DNA of 64,000 nucleotides from Marinosulfonomonas sp. (GTDB lineage: Bacteria; Pseudomonadota; Alphaproteobacteria; Rhodobacterales; Rhodobacteraceae), in NCBI GenBank assembly GCA_015488685.1, contig WFNH01000089.1, positions 1 to 64,000 on the forward strand, read 5' to 3'. The first letter of the stretch is position 1, and every line of letters starts with the position of its first letter. This document shows positions 39,862 through 52,355 of this stretch, piece by piece. Below the pieces are notes generated by a model. It had not been told where the DNA came from and ran no database searches. It worked only from the letters and a program-made list of their open reading frames with translations. The position numbers and the translations under genes were made by a program.

Positions 39862-40803
39862 ATGAGTCTTATGAAAACACTGGCCAAAGTCGCCATCGGT
39901 GTGGCCGTCGCCAAAGGCGTTGGCGCGATGGCAAGCAAAGGGCGCACACGTCAAGCAAGCAGTGGTGGCGGTGGCGGCCTGCTGGATGCCTTGACCGGTG
40001 GCGGCGGGGCTTCTCAGGCACAAGCAGGTGGCGGGTTGCAGGATATGCTCGGATCACTTCTGGGCGGGGGTCAGCAACAGGCAGGCCCGTCAGCCGGTGG
40101 TCTGGGCGGATTGCTGGAAGGGCTAAGCGATGCAAGCCAGCCCCACGGCGGTGTGCAATCCAGTCGCGGTGCTGCCAGCGGCGGGTTAAATGATCTGCTG
40201 GCCGGGATGGGTGGTCAAAGCGGCGGCGGCCTTGGCGGTTTGCTGGGGGGGCTAAGCAAAGGCGGCGGTGGCGATCTGGGTGGATTGCTGGGCGGACTGA
40301 TGGGCGGTGCAGCTGCGACGGCAGCGGCGGCCCCCAAAGCGAAATCAACTGGTAAAGACAAATCGGCGAACAAGCAGAGAAGCTTTGGCGACAAGTTGAA
40401 CCAGTCTCTTCTGGCCGGGGATGAACCGGATGAAGCCCCAAGCCCCGAGGAAGAATTCGCAGCCGGTCTGATGCTGAAAGCGATGATCCAAGCCGCCAAA
40501 TCGGATGGCAAGATCGACGATCGCGAGCGGGAAAAACTACTGGGCCAACTGGGCGACATTTCCCCGCAAGAGCGCGATTTCGTCAACGCCGAACTGGCGG
40601 CGCCAATTGACGTAAACGGACTGGCCGACCAAGTGCCAAATGGCATGGAAGCACAGGTTTACGCGATGTCTGTCATGGGCATTGATCTGGATAACCGCAA
40701 CGAGGCGCAGTATCTGCATGATTTTGCCACGGCACTGGGGCTGGACAGGAACGGCGTGAACAACATCCACGCACAACTGGGCGTGCCGTCGATTTACGGA
40801 TAA
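39862..40803 (+). CDS. DUF533 (YebE/TerB-like) protein with glycine-rich region
   Basis: The 313-residue protein starts with a hydrophobic helix (LAKVAIGVAVAKGVGAMASKG), then about 140 residues of Gly/Leu repeats (GGLGGLLGGL types) and a C-terminal helical TerB-like domain (about 195-313: EEFAAGLMLKAMIQAAKSDGKIDDREREKLL), which is DUF533. YebE-like proteins are envelope-associated and of unknown function. The TerB-like part may bind a metal. The glycine repeats are low complexity and may vary between strains. GGGAG precedes the ATG. Confidence 0.82.
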   Translation: MSLMKTLAKVAIGVAVAKGVGAMASKGRTRQASSGGGGGLLDALTGGGGASQAQAGGGLQDMLGSLLGGGQQQAGPSAGGLGGLLEGLSDASQPHGGVQSSRGAASGGLNDLLAGMGGQSGGGLGGLLGGLSKGGGGDLGGLLGGLMGGAAATAAAAPKAKSTGKDKSANKQRSFGDKLNQSLLAGDEPDEAPSPEEEFAAGLMLKAMIQAAKSDGKIDDREREKLLGQLGDISPQERDFVNAELAAPIDVNGLADQVPNGMEAQVYAMSVMGIDLDNRNEAQYLHDFATALGLDRNGVNNIHAQLGVPSIYG

Positions 40804-40818
40804 CCTGTTAAAATCCAA

Positions 40819-40855
40819 AAAACCGCCCTGTGTAAACCTTGCGTGGGGCGGTTTT
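40819..40855 (+). terminator. Terminator after the DUF533 gene
   Basis: AAAACCGCCC pairs with GGGCGGTTTT (ten base pairs, 17-nt loop), followed by CTTAT. Confidence 0.7.
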
Positions 40856-40937
40856 CTTATGCGTGCGCCTAAATATCGGACTAGAGCCTTGCGAATTTTT
40901 CCCTTATCCTGCCAGAAAACGTATCAGGACCACCGCA

Positions 40938-41344
40938 ATGCCACAAACCATCATCGCCAAATGCGAACGCAGCGGGCTGCGTATGACCGAACAGCGCCGC
41001 GTGATTGCCAATGTGTTGGAAGACGCCCACGACCACCCCGATGTCGAGGCGCTCTATACCCGTGCCAGCGCGATTGACCCGCGCATTTCCATCGCCACCG
41101 TCTATCGCACCGTCAAACTGTTCGAGGAAGCGGGCATTCTGGACAAACACGAATTCGGCGATGGCCGTGCCCGTTATGAATCGGCTGATCGTGATCACCA
41201 TGACCATCTGATCGACATGAACTCGGGCCAGGTGATCGAATTTTGCGACCCCGAAATCGAAGCCCTGCAGGAAAAGATCGCCCAGAAACTGGGCTACAGG
41301 CTGAAAGGGCACCGTCTGGAACTCTACGGCGTGCCGATCAAGAA

Positions 41345-41348
<4 letters not shown>
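40938..41348 (+). CDS. Fur family transcriptional regulator (Fur/Mur type)
   Basis: The 136-residue protein has the Fur winged helix (RSGLRMTEQRRVIANVLE, DPRISIATVYRTVKLFEEAG) and the metal-sensing dimer domain with HHDHLIDMNSGQVIEFCD and HRLELYGVP. In Rhodobacteraceae proteins of this subgroup act as Fur or as the manganese regulator Mur; Irr-type features are not evident. The ATG at 40938 fits the family. The upstream frame is spurious. Its stop overlaps the GTG of the next gene. Confidence 0.88.
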
Positions 41349-43578
<2,230 letters not shown>

Positions 43579-43580
43579 GA

Positions 43581-43623
43581 AAATGATGGTGCAACCGGAC
43601 AAGCACGGTTTGCACCATCATTT
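43581..43623 (+). terminator. Strong hairpin terminator after eno
   Basis: AAATGATGGTGCAA-CCG pairs with CGG-T-TTGCACCATCATTT, 14 plus three base pairs with a one-base bulge and an eight-nt loop, beginning two bases after the eno stop. Confidence 0.8.
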
Positions 43624-43756
43624 GCACTTTCGATGAAAGGATTACGATGGCGTTATCTTGCCGACCTACCTTATTACGCAGCTTGTAACACATCTTCAAT
43701 TACGGCAGTATCCCATTTTAATCATTCAGCTTCCTGACATATTAAGGAGCCTTAAG

Positions 43757-44572
43757 TTGCACAAATCCCTGCTTGCCCTTGCCTTGCTCACCTCGGCTTG
43801 TGTTGTTCCGATCCCCGAAACGCAGGAAATGAAGGACGCCCGTGTTCCGGTGGTTCCGGCAAACCCCTGCGAAACCAAAAGCGCTGCCAGCTGTAACTAC
43901 ATCAATGCACCAGTTGTCCTGCAGCCCAAACCGATCCGGCTAAAGAACCGCTCCCTGCCTTTTTTCAGGACCGCCCGTGAAATCGAATTTGTAGATGCGC
44001 GCCCGAACAAATGGATCGCGCCCCGCAATACGCTGACGGATGGCGCCTCGATTCCGAAAATGTTTTTCAAACTGATCGGCACCCCGCGCAGCAAGGAATT
44101 CATCAACGCCGCCACCCTGCATGATGCCTATTGCGGGGTCGGCAATGAAAATCTGCCGCAATATCACTCGGATATCTGGCAAAACGTGCACAGGATGTTC
44201 TATGACGCGCTGCGGGTCGATGGCACGCCCTCCCCAAAGGCCAAGATCATGTATGCGGCCGTATATCTGGCCGGTCCCCGCTGGAACATGCCCGGCACGG
44301 CACCAAAAGTCCGGGCCGTTCCGGGGCTTATGGTCGTTACAGCGCCGCTAACTGCAGGCCCGCCCAACACTCCGCTGCCAAAACTGATCCCGGAAGATAT
44401 GCTGATCAAAGCGATGCAGGACGCAATCCTGTTCATCAACAAAACCAATCCGTCGCTAAGACGACTGGAATCCTATCTTCGCAAAAGCGAACAAGGCATG
44501 TTGGCCCAAATCAGCAAAGGGGCGGCGGACAGCAACCAGACCAGCAGCACTTCGGAATCCGCCAATTACTAA
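43757..44572 (+). CDS. DUF1353-domain lipoprotein (TTG start)
   Basis: The 271-residue protein starts at a TTG (43757) with AAGGAG seven bases upstream; the only in-frame ATG is 99 bp farther and would bury the signal. From the TTG the protein reads MHKSLLALALLTSAC, a lipoprotein signal with lipobox cysteine. The mature part has the DUF1353 motif TLTDGASIPKMFFKLIGTP and ATLHDAYCGVGNE, known from phage-like and bacterial proteins of unclear function. It is probably anchored in the envelope. It overlaps no neighbour, and the cupin gene follows after three bases. Confidence 0.78.
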   Translation: MHKSLLALALLTSACVVPIPETQEMKDARVPVVPANPCETKSAASCNYINAPVVLQPKPIRLKNRSLPFFRTAREIEFVDARPNKWIAPRNTLTDGASIPKMFFKLIGTPRSKEFINAATLHDAYCGVGNENLPQYHSDIWQNVHRMFYDALRVDGTPSPKAKIMYAAVYLAGPRWNMPGTAPKVRAVPGLMVVTAPLTAGPPNTPLPKLIPEDMLIKAMQDAILFINKTNPSLRRLESYLRKSEQGMLAQISKGAADSNQTSSTSESANY

Positions 44573-44575
44573 AGT

Positions 44576-45013
44576 ATGACCATACCCAATACCGCCGACC
44601 GGATCATCCAGCAACTCAACCTGTCCCCCCACCCCGAGGGCGGGCATTACCGGCAAACATGGATTGCCGATGCCGATCAGGGCACCCGCCCCGACGGCAC
44701 AGCAATCCTGTTTCTGCTGAAAGCGGGCGAAGTCAGCCGCTGGCACCGGATCGATGCGGTGGAAATCTGGCACTTCTACGCAGGTGCGCCATTAACCCTC
44801 AGCATGGCCAAAACCGAATCCGGCCCCGCCTGCGATCACACCCTTGGGCCGGATGTTCTGAACGGCCAGTCCCCGCAGTTGATCGTCCCTACCCGCCATT
44901 GGCAGGCCGCCCGCAGCACCGGTGACTATACATTGGTCGGCTGCACCGTTTCCCCCGCCTTTAGGTTCGAAGGGTTCGAAATGGCAGACACAAGTTTCGA
45001 TATTCCGCGCTAG
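44576..45013 (+). CDS. Cupin DUF985 family protein
   Basis: The 145-residue protein is a cupin of the DUF985 type: LSPHPEGGHYRQTW, AILFLLKAGEVSRWHRIDAVEIWHFYAG (metal-type His residues and Glu) and VPTRHWQAAR, ending in GCTVSPAFRFEGFEMAD. The family includes YML079w-like proteins without proven enzymatic function. It begins three bases after the lipoprotein gene, so the two are co-transcribed. No signal peptide is seen. Confidence 0.85.
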   Translation: MTIPNTADRIIQQLNLSPHPEGGHYRQTWIADADQGTRPDGTAILFLLKAGEVSRWHRIDAVEIWHFYAGAPLTLSMAKTESGPACDHTLGPDVLNGQSPQLIVPTRHWQAARSTGDYTLVGCTVSPAFRFEGFEMADTSFDIPR

Positions 45014-45177
45014 GCTTCCCGTCTTTGTTCCACAAATATCCGCGCCGCAGGCATCTGCACTTGCAATAATATGAAACGTCCGCATCTGAAGCGAAACACC
45101 GGCCACAGACACCCGTTAAACAAACCAGCGTGGGCGCAAGCCCACTCCTTTTGGGCAGCCGAGCATCACAACGCAGT

Positions 45178-46272
45178 TCACGGATAACTGATCCTGCCGC
45201 CGCCAACTGTCGCCGCCACACCCGTGGTCATTGGCGCCGAGGTCGGCAATCCCCGCAGCACCCGCACTGCCAGATAGGCAAACGCCTGCGCCTCCAGCAT
45301 ATCACCGTCCAGCCCCACGTCCTCGACCGGCAGAACCGGACATTTCAACACCCCCGCCAACAGTGCCATCAACACCGGATTATGCCGCCCACCGCCACAG
45401 ACCAGCACCCGCTTGGGCGGCACGGGGCAATGTTCCATCCCCTTGCCCACCGATGCCGCGGCAATCGCTGTCAGCGTAGCCACCGCATCGGCATCCGAGT
45501 GGCCGGACACCTGTTGCAACAGATCGTCAAATTCGTTCCGGTCCAGCGATTTCGGTGGAACCTGGTGAAAATACCCCCGCTTCAAAAATGCCCGCACCAA
45601 CGCCATATCCACCGTGCCCTTTGCCGCCAGTTCTCCGTCACGATCACAGTCCTGCCCTAACCTTTGCGCCACCAGATCATTGATCGGCGCATTGGCGGGA
45701 CCGGTGTCAAACGCCAGCAGGGCACCCTCTTCCTCGGGCACAGATTTCAAGGGATCCACCCATGTCACGTTGCCCACACCGCCAAGGTTCAAAAACACCA
45801 GCGGTGCATCGGCCTTGATCCATTTGGCGCAGGCAAAATGGAAAAACGGTGCTAGCGGCGCGCCTTGCCCGCCCATTTCCACATCACTGCTGCGAAAATC
45901 CCAGACCACCGGCTTGTTCAGCAATTCCGCCAACCGCTGCCCGTCGCCCGCTTGATGGGTGCCGCGCCCGCCCGGGTCATGCGCCAGCGTCTGGCCGTGG
46001 AACCCCACCAGTTCGGCCTTTTTGAAACCGGACAGAACCTCGGCATGGGTGGCCTCGACCAATTCGGTTGCCGCATCGACACCCGCGTCACCAGGCCATT
46101 TGCCAAAGGCTGCGGAAATCACCTGCCGGTCCTTGTCCGAATAGGGTTGATAGGCATTCTCGCCAAACTCGAAAATCACCTCGCCATCGGTTCGCAGCAT
46201 CGCCGCATCCACCCCGTCAAGCGAGGTGCCCGACATCGCGCCAAGCGCCCAAACCGGTCCTGTTTTCAACAT
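45178..46272 (-). CDS. anmK: Anhydro-N-acetylmuramic acid kinase
   Basis: The 364-residue sugar kinase shows [18 protein letters not shown] (phosphate loop), [33 protein letters not shown] (catalytic region), [23 protein letters not shown] and [13 protein letters not shown]. It phosphorylates and opens 1,6-anhydro-MurNAc from peptidoglycan recycling. AGAGG lies just before the ATG at 46272. The divergent anmK-tyrS arrangement is common in proteobacteria. Confidence 0.95.
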   Translation of the reverse strand: MLKTGPVWALGAMSGTSLDGVDAAMLRTDGEVIFEFGENAYQPYSDKDRQVISAAFGKWPGDAGVDAATELVEATHAEVLSGFKKAELVGFHGQTLAHDPGGRGTHQAGDGQRLAELLNKPVVWDFRSSDVEMGGQGAPLAPFFHFACAKWIKADAPLVFLNLGGVGNVTWVDPLKSVPEEEGALLAFDTGPANAPINDLVAQRLGQDCDRDGELAAKGTVDMALVRAFLKRGYFHQVPPKSLDRNEFDDLLQQVSGHSDADAVATLTAIAAASVGKGMEHCPVPPKRVLVCGGGRHNPVLMALLAGVLKCPVLPVEDVGLDGDMLEAQAFAYLAVRVLRGLPTSAPMTTGVAATVGGGRISYP

Positions 46273-46341
46273 CCTCTTTCCCTTCGCCGCTGTCCCCGAT
46301 ATATCAGGGCGCAACGCACATGAGAACGGATATTTGATACC

Positions 46342-47598
46342 ATGACCTACCACGCCAAATCAGAGTTTATGCGGGTGATGCTGGAACGCGGCTTTGTTGC
46401 CGATTGCACCGATTACCAGGCATTGGATGACGCGCTGATAAACGGGGTGGTGCCAGCCTATATCGGCTTTGACGCCACGGCGAAATCGCTGCATGTGGGC
46501 AGCCTGATCCAGATCATGATGCTGCGCTGGTTGCAGAAAACCGGCCACAAACCGATCGTTCTGATGGGCGGCGGCACCACCAAGGTGGGTGACCCGTCTT
46601 TCCGCGCCGATGAACGCCCGCTGCTGACCGAGGACCAGATCAACGCCAATATCGCCGGCATCAAACAGGTATTTTCCGGTTATGTCCGCTTTGGCGATGG
46701 TGAAACGGATGCGAAAATGGTCAATAACGCCGAATGGCTGGATGATCTGAACTACCTGTCATTTCTGCGCGACATCGGGCGGCATTTTTCGGTCAACCGG
46801 ATGCTGGCGTTTGAATCGGTGAAATCGCGGCTGGATCGCGAACAGTCGCTGTCGTTCCTTGAATTCAACTATATGATCCTGCAAGCCTATGATTTCCTTG
46901 AACTGAACCGCCGCTATGGCTGTTTGCTGCAAATGGGTGGCTCGGACCAATGGGGCAATATCGTCAACGGGATCGACCTGACCCGCCGCGTGCTGGACAA
47001 CCAGATTTTCGGCCTGACCACACCGCTGCTGGAAACCTCGGACGGAAAAAAGATGGGCAAATCGCAGGACGGTGCGGTCTGGCTGAATGCCGATATGCGT
47101 TCCCCTTACGAATTCTGGCAATTCTGGCGCAACACCACGGATGCCGATGTTGGCCGCTTCCTGAAGCTGTATACCGAACTGCCGGTCCAGGAATGTGAAC
47201 GCCTTGGCGCACTGGAAGGGGCCGAGATCAACGCAGCCAAGATCCGCCTTGCCAACGAGGTCACCACATTGGCCCACGGTGCCGAAGCCGCCAAAACCGC
47301 CGAAGCCACCGCCCGCGAAGTGTTTGAAAAAGGCGGCGTGGGGGATGACCTGCCAACCCTGTCGCTGACCACAGATGATATCGGCGACGGCATTTCCATC
47401 GTGCAACTGTTCGTCAAATCCGGTCTGGCCAAATCCGGCAAAGACGCCAAACGCCTGATCGCCGAGAATGGCGCCAAGATGAATGATGAACCTGTCACCA
47501 GCGCCGGCCTGATGATCACCGCTACCGATCTGGACGCAGCGATCAAACTGTCAGCAGGTAAAAAGCGTCATGCGCTGGTGTCTTTGACCGGCAGCTAA
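46342..47598 (+). CDS. tyrS: Tyrosyl-tRNA synthetase
   Basis: The 418-residue class I enzyme has [19 protein letters not shown] (HIGH-type signature), [34 protein letters not shown] (tyrosine pocket), [14 protein letters not shown] (KMSKS-type) and a C-terminal S4 domain ([25 protein letters not shown]). It charges tRNA-Tyr. The 69-bp gap to anmK must hold both promoters. Confidence 0.97.
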   Translation: MTYHAKSEFMRVMLERGFVADCTDYQALDDALINGVVPAYIGFDATAKSLHVGSLIQIMMLRWLQKTGHKPIVLMGGGTTKVGDPSFRADERPLLTEDQINANIAGIKQVFSGYVRFGDGETDAKMVNNAEWLDDLNYLSFLRDIGRHFSVNRMLAFESVKSRLDREQSLSFLEFNYMILQAYDFLELNRRYGCLLQMGGSDQWGNIVNGIDLTRRVLDNQIFGLTTPLLETSDGKKMGKSQDGAVWLNADMRSPYEFWQFWRNTTDADVGRFLKLYTELPVQECERLGALEGAEINAAKIRLANEVTTLAHGAEAAKTAEATAREVFEKGGVGDDLPTLSLTTDDIGDGISIVQLFVKSGLAKSGKDAKRLIAENGAKMNDEPVTSAGLMITATDLDAAIKLSAGKKRHALVSLTGS

Positions 47599-47765
47599 AC
47601 TCACCACCGCTGGTGCAATTACGCAACGTCAAGAGAATAAGGGCGGGCAACATTCTGTTCGTCCTTTTACACTGTTCGCCCTTTAACATATCTAGTATCA
47701 GGCATATGCCATAATTACGTAATTATAAGACTCGCGAATTATTGAAAAGAATACAGGAGGGAATT

Positions 47766-48647
47766 ATGACCCCTAAGACACTTGCCATTGGTTTTCTTGT
47801 ACTTGGCTTTTCCACGATACAGGCATCTTCACAGGAATATTATGGAGCCATTGGGCTATCCTATCAGAACAATGATGGCGAAAATACGATTGGAAACCCA
47901 GCACCAGCAGTTGATGCTCCAAACAATGAACCGTTGGATTTTGGCCAGACACAAATCGACCTGACTTTTGGCGCACGGTTCAACAACGGATATTATGGCC
48001 AGCTTGATCTTAGCTATATGGAGACGGACGTTTTATCAATTGCAGACGATACACTACACGACGGCACAACAATTGCCCTGCGTGGCGGTCGCAACTTTGA
48101 CAGATACCGTTTAGGTGTATTCCTTGGGTATATCGACGCAACCATTGACAACACAATCGGTGATAACAAGGTATACCGGACATTTGGCGGTATCGAGGGA
48201 CGCTACGACATATCCCCGAAACTGTAGGCCACTGGTGAACTGGGTGGAATTGGGGGCCCCAAAGGCAACCATGGCAGCTTCCGCGGGGATGACGGCATCC
48301 ATTCCGGTAGCTATGTTATTGCAGGGATCGGGTATCAACTGAATGACAAGTTGTCTTTTGAAGGATCACTCGGTTATGCCGATGGAACAACGGATGACGA
48401 CCCAACATATGTCAAAATGGCCGGAATCGGTGTGAATTACACATTCAACAATCCGGCGATCACAGCATATGCCCGTTTGAATTTCACCGATTACTATCAG
48501 GCCGTAGAAGATGAGGGAATGTCGAACAACACCCTGAAACTGGGGATCAGTTACAAGTTCGGCGCAAAAGGTACCGGTACCAAACCGCTTCGCCCATTGG
48601 CGCCAATTGTTGACTGGCTGGGCTACACCGGTGGCCATCTGGAATAG
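47766..48647 (+). pseudogene. Outer-membrane beta-barrel protein gene with an in-frame amber codon
   Basis: AGGAGG precedes ATG 47766. The frame encodes a signal peptide (LAIGFLVLGFSTIQASSQ) and alternating hydrophobic strands typical of a small porin-like barrel (YYGAIGLSYQNND; YYGQLDLSYMETD; RYRLGVFLGYIDAT). It stops at a TAG at 48225-48227, codon 154. The same frame continues without further stops for 140 codons in the same style (GSYVIAGIGYQLND; LSFEGSLGYADG; ITAYARLNFTDYY; NTLKLGISYKFG) to 48647. One nonsense change therefore breaks a 293-residue gene. Sequencing error or suppression is possible. A good terminator follows. Confidence 0.75.
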
Positions 48648-48669
48648 TTTAAACAGCTGATTAAAAATC

Positions 48670-48701
48670 AAAACGCGGCTGCAAACATGTGGCCGCGTTT
48701 T
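48670..48701 (+). terminator. Terminator after the broken barrel gene
   Basis: AAAACGCGGC pairs with GCCGCGTTTT around 12 nt, followed by TATTTT. The last T belongs to the stop of the convergent DUF3179 gene. Confidence 0.75.
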
Positions 48702-49681
48702 TATTTTGGCAACATCCATTTGCCTTTCGGGAAAAACGCGTGAAACGCAAAGGCGAACATCACGTCATGGGGCACATCGCGCCCCTTGGCGTCGCGCACA
48801 CGAACCGTGCCAACGTCCTTGCCCTTGCCAATCCGCCGCGTATCCAGCGCCGAGGCCTGCCCTGACGCCCAGCTGATCACCAGCCCCGCCTCGCGCACTT
48901 CGCCCTCTTCACTTAACCGGCTCATCGGCCAGGCCCGCTTGCCGACCCGCACCACCCGCATCAGCGGCGGAATACCATGCGGCGGCATTTCCCCGTTGAA
49001 CAGGAACGGCCGCGCGGAACTGTCATAGCTGACGTAAGGGTTCTGCCCGTAACTGCGGCTCCAGTCAGGTTCATCCATCACCAGAGCATCAGGATTGCGC
49101 CTCTTGAACTCGCCCCAGCTTTCCATCCAGCTGGGCAGTTGTTTCAGCACCTTGCCCTTGTTTGCCCCGACAATACCGGTGCCGATCGCCTGTTGCCACC
49201 AGCTCTCGGTCTGTTTGTCATACATCACCATATCCGAATTGCGCAGCTTGCCGGACACGCCGAATTCCAGCGCCTTGCCCCCGACCCGCCGATCAAACAC
49301 CATGCCCGAATTGCACAGCGGGCAGAAGGTGACCGCCACCGGCACACCGCCCACCACATCGTTTACAATTTCATGCCAGAGCAGATAACGGATCGGATAG
49401 GCGCGCGGAGTCTGCCCCTTTATTTCAACCGTGATCACCGGTTCGCGCGGCTCGATGCGGGTTTCGGATGAAACCTTGCGAAACTTTGGATTGCTGATGG
49501 CCGGTATCCCGTCCTTGGGCGGACCGCCGGACAGGATTTCGCTCCAGTCCGTCACGCTGCTGCGGGAAAAATCGGTATTGGGCCATTCAGATTTCCAGCG
49601 GTCCGGGTTGGCGCTAGCCGTGGTGGCAAGTGCCGCCACAACGGCAGCAATCATTGGGAATATGCGTAGATGGCGGCGCAT
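48701..49681 (-). CDS. DUF3179 exported protein
   Basis: The 326-residue protein has a signal peptide (MRRHLRIFPMIAAVVAALAT, cleavage near ASA-NP). The DUF3179 pattern follows: YPIRYLLWHEIVNDVVGGVPVAVTFCPLCNSGMVFDR with its conserved CPLC, LRNSDMVMYDKQTESWWQQAIG, and a final segment VMFAFAFHAFFP. The C-x-x-C may bind metal or be redox-active. The function is unknown. Probably periplasmic. Confidence 0.87.
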   Translation of the reverse strand: MRRHLRIFPMIAAVVAALATTASANPDRWKSEWPNTDFSRSSVTDWSEILSGGPPKDGIPAISNPKFRKVSSETRIEPREPVITVEIKGQTPRAYPIRYLLWHEIVNDVVGGVPVAVTFCPLCNSGMVFDRRVGGKALEFGVSGKLRNSDMVMYDKQTESWWQQAIGTGIVGANKGKVLKQLPSWMESWGEFKRRNPDALVMDEPDWSRSYGQNPYVSYDSSARPFLFNGEMPPHGIPPLMRVVRVGKRAWPMSRLSEEGEVREAGLVISWASGQASALDTRRIGKGKDVGTVRVRDAKGRDVPHDVMFAFAFHAFFPKGKWMLPK

Positions 49682-49792
49682 GGGGCATCCTCCTTTTAGG
49701 GGTGGATGCAGGATGCCAGAGGGATCGGCGCAGGAATAGGCCTGCTCACGGTGGTTTGAAGGGGCGTGCGTCAGGCCCGCCCCTTCAAGGAT

Positions 49793-50416
49793 TTATTCGT
49801 CAACGACGGTGACTTTGGCCATATAATCGGGATCGATGACCAGTCCGTTTTGAGCCTTGTCCCCCAGCTTGATGTCGTTCAGCGTTGCAAGCCCGTCAAT
49901 AAGGCGTCCAACCACAGTATATTTGCCGTTCAGATTTTTTGCCGGACCAAACATGATAAAGAACTGGCTGTTGGCCGAATCCGGGCTGTTGGATCGCGCC
50001 ATCCCGACTGTTCCCAGCTTGAATGGAATATTCGAAAACTCGGCCTTCAGATCCGGCAAATCGGACCCACCGCGGCCAGCATTACTAATATCCCCATCCT
50101 GCTTGCCAAATTGCACGTCCCCTGTCTGGGCCATGAATTCATCGATCACACGGTGGAACACAACGCCGTCATAGGCACCGGATTTTGCCAGCTCAATGAT
50201 GCGTTCGACATGGGCTGGCGCAACATGGGGCAGCAGATCAATCACCAGCGTGCCTTTGGGTGTGCCATCACTGGCCGCAACCTCGATCACCAGATTGGGG
50301 CCGGGGGTGTCCTCGGCCAATGCTTTGCCGTTGGCACCGTCATAGAGGAAAAACGCCCCCCAGATCGCTGCGCCAAGCACCAGCATGGCAATCGGAAAAC
50401 CAAAGCCCTTAAACAT
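49793..50416 (-). CDS. Membrane-anchored cyclophilin-type peptidyl-prolyl isomerase
   Basis: The 207-residue protein has an N-terminal hydrophobic segment (PIAMLVLGAAIWGAFFL) that anchors or exports it, then a cyclophilin domain: FHRVIDEFMAQTGDVQFGKQDG, GTVGMARSNSPDSANSQFFIMFG and YTVVGRLIDGL. It accelerates cis-trans proline isomerisation of envelope proteins. Its start overlaps the upstream cyclophilin gene by eight bases. Confidence 0.92.
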   Translation of the reverse strand: MFKGFGFPIAMLVLGAAIWGAFFLYDGANGKALAEDTPGPNLVIEVAASDGTPKGTLVIDLLPHVAPAHVERIIELAKSGAYDGVVFHRVIDEFMAQTGDVQFGKQDGDISNAGRGGSDLPDLKAEFSNIPFKLGTVGMARSNSPDSANSQFFIMFGPAKNLNGKYTVVGRLIDGLATLNDIKLGDKAQNGLVIDPDYMAKVTVVDE

Positions 50417-50915
50417 CGGCAGCCACCTTCATGCTGATAATACGGTCGGGATTCATCGGCGGCTCGCCACGGGCGATTTTGTCGACATGCTCCATGCCGT
50501 CAATCACCTGCCCGTAAACGGTATATTGGCCGTTCAGGAAATCATTGGCGCCAAAGTTGATGAAGAACTGGCTGTTGGCGGAATCAGGATTTTGCGACCG
50601 TGCCGCCCCGATGCTGCCACGCGCATGTGGCACTTTGGAGAATTCAGCCGGAACATTGGGCATGTCCGAGCCACCTGTGCCGGCAGCACGCAGGTTGAAA
50701 TCCTTTTCCATGTTGCCGTTGGCCACATCGCCCGTCTGGGCCATGAAACCGTCAATCACACGGTGGAAACAGACATTGTCATAGGCGCCGGAACGGGCCA
50801 GCGTTTTCATCCGCTCGACATGCTGGGGGGCAACATCGGGCAGCAGCTCAATGGTGACTGTGCCGTCTTTGAGTTCCATCAGAATGGTATTTTCGGGGTC
50901 TTTGATCTCGGCCAT
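50409..50915 (-). CDS. Cytosolic cyclophilin-type peptidyl-prolyl isomerase
   Basis: The 168-residue protein is a compact cyclophilin: VCFHRVIDGFMAQTGDVANGN, GSIGAARSQNPDSANSQFFINFG and YTVYGQVIDGMEHVD. No signal peptide is present, so it acts in the cytosol. It is the first gene of a two-cyclophilin operon (eight-base overlap), giving one isomerase on each side of the membrane. It is divergent from pgk. Confidence 0.93.
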   Translation of the reverse strand: MAEIKDPENTILMELKDGTVTIELLPDVAPQHVERMKTLARSGAYDNVCFHRVIDGFMAQTGDVANGNMEKDFNLRAAGTGGSDMPNVPAEFSKVPHARGSIGAARSQNPDSANSQFFINFGANDFLNGQYTVYGQVIDGMEHVDKIARGEPPMNPDRIISMKVAADV

Positions 50916-51067
50916 ATCGGCGCTCCTTTGATAGGGTGTTCATTCGAGGGGAACCTATGCGGGATGGCGCGGTTTTTAAAGGGGCAATACACTGTGCCAC
51001 ATTGACCCGAGGTTTGTGATAGGGTTTTGTAAGCGAGAAGCGGCGCAAAACCCAACGGAGGTCTGGC

Positions 51068-52261
51068 ATGGGCTGGAAAACACTCGATGATATCAATCTG
51101 GACGGTAAAACGGTTCTGGTGCGGGTCGATATCAACGTGCCTGTCAAGGATGGCGTAGTCACCGATGCCACGCGAATTGAGCGGATTGTGCCGACGATCA
51201 AGGATATTTTGGCGGCAGGAGGCAAACCCGTATTAATGGCCCATTTCGGTCGGCCCAAAGGCATGATAGTGCCGGAACTGTCGCTAAAGGTCACCCTGCC
51301 CGCGCTTGAGAAAGCTTTTGGCCAGCCGGTGATTTTCGCTGACGAAAGCGAAGGTAAACGCGCGGGGTCATGGATCAACGAAATGAACCCCGGTGATATT
51401 GTGCTGCTGGAAAACCTGCGCTTTCACCCCGGAGAAGAGGCCAATGACCCCGGCTTTGCCGCCGAACTGGCCAGCCTTGGGGATGTTTACTGCAACGACG
51501 CCTTTTCCGCCGCCCACCGTGCCCATGCCTCGACCGAAGGCATTGCCCACCTTCTGCCCGCTTGCGCCGGCCGGTTAATGCAAGCGGAACTAAGCGCGCT
51601 TGAAGCCGCTTTGGGCAATCCGGACCGACCGGTTTGTGCCGTTGTTGGCGGGGCCAAGGTTTCAACCAAACTGGATTTGCTAGGCAATCTGGTATCCAAA
51701 GTCGAATATCTGGTGATTGGCGGCGGCATGGCGAATACATTTCTGGCCGCGCAAGGCGTGGATATTGGCAAGTCACTGGCCGAACATGATATGGCGGATA
51801 CCGCCCTTGAAATTCTGGACAAGGCCAAAGCCGCCGGATGCGAGATTATTCTGCCTGTCGATATTATCGTCGCGTGGGAATTCAAGGAAAATGCCAAACA
51901 CAAAACCGTTTCGGTCAAGGCCTGCCCGCCGGATGCGATGATTCTGGATGCCGGCCCAAAGACAGTTGCCAAAATCAATGCAGTGATTGATGTTTCAAAA
52001 ACCCTGATCATGAACGGCCCGCTGGGGGTGTTCGAAATACCCCCCTTCCAAGAAGGCACCTTTGCCATGCTGGGTGAAATTGCCAAACGGACCAAAGCAG
52101 GCAAACTGGTTTCCATTGCCGGGGGGGGAGATACCGTTGCTGCAATCAATGCTTCGAATCATGCATGTGACTTCACCTATATCTCGACCGCTGGTGGTGC
52201 ATTTCTGGAATGGATGGAGGGCAAAACCCTGCCCGGGGTTGCCGCGCTGGAAGGGGCATAA
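51068..52261 (+). CDS. pgk: Phosphoglycerate kinase
   Basis: The 397-residue enzyme shows [78 protein letters not shown] and the nucleotide loop [15 protein letters not shown]. It makes ATP from 1,3-bisphosphoglycerate. CGGAGG seven bases before ATG is a strong ribosome-binding site. It is followed at 95 bp by a class I aldolase gene on the same strand. Confidence 0.97.
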   Translation: MGWKTLDDINLDGKTVLVRVDINVPVKDGVVTDATRIERIVPTIKDILAAGGKPVLMAHFGRPKGMIVPELSLKVTLPALEKAFGQPVIFADESEGKRAGSWINEMNPGDIVLLENLRFHPGEEANDPGFAAELASLGDVYCNDAFSAAHRAHASTEGIAHLLPACAGRLMQAELSALEAALGNPDRPVCAVVGGAKVSTKLDLLGNLVSKVEYLVIGGGMANTFLAAQGVDIGKSLAEHDMADTALEILDKAKAAGCEIILPVDIIVAWEFKENAKHKTVSVKACPPDAMILDAGPKTVAKINAVIDVSKTLIMNGPLGVFEIPPFQEGTFAMLGEIAKRTKAGKLVSIAGGGDTVAAINASNHACDFTYISTAGGAFLEWMEGKTLPGVAALEGA

Positions 52262-52355
52262 GTTTTTAGGGACTGATAGCGCCAACAGCATTGCACACCA
52301 CCGTATACCTTTATAGAGCGGTAGAAAAATCTGCTGCTCTTGAAAGGAATTCGCG

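Noticed and set aside
40859-41077. Alternative frames across the start of the Fur gene
   Set aside because: Out-of-frame shadows of a complete Fur protein beginning at 40938.
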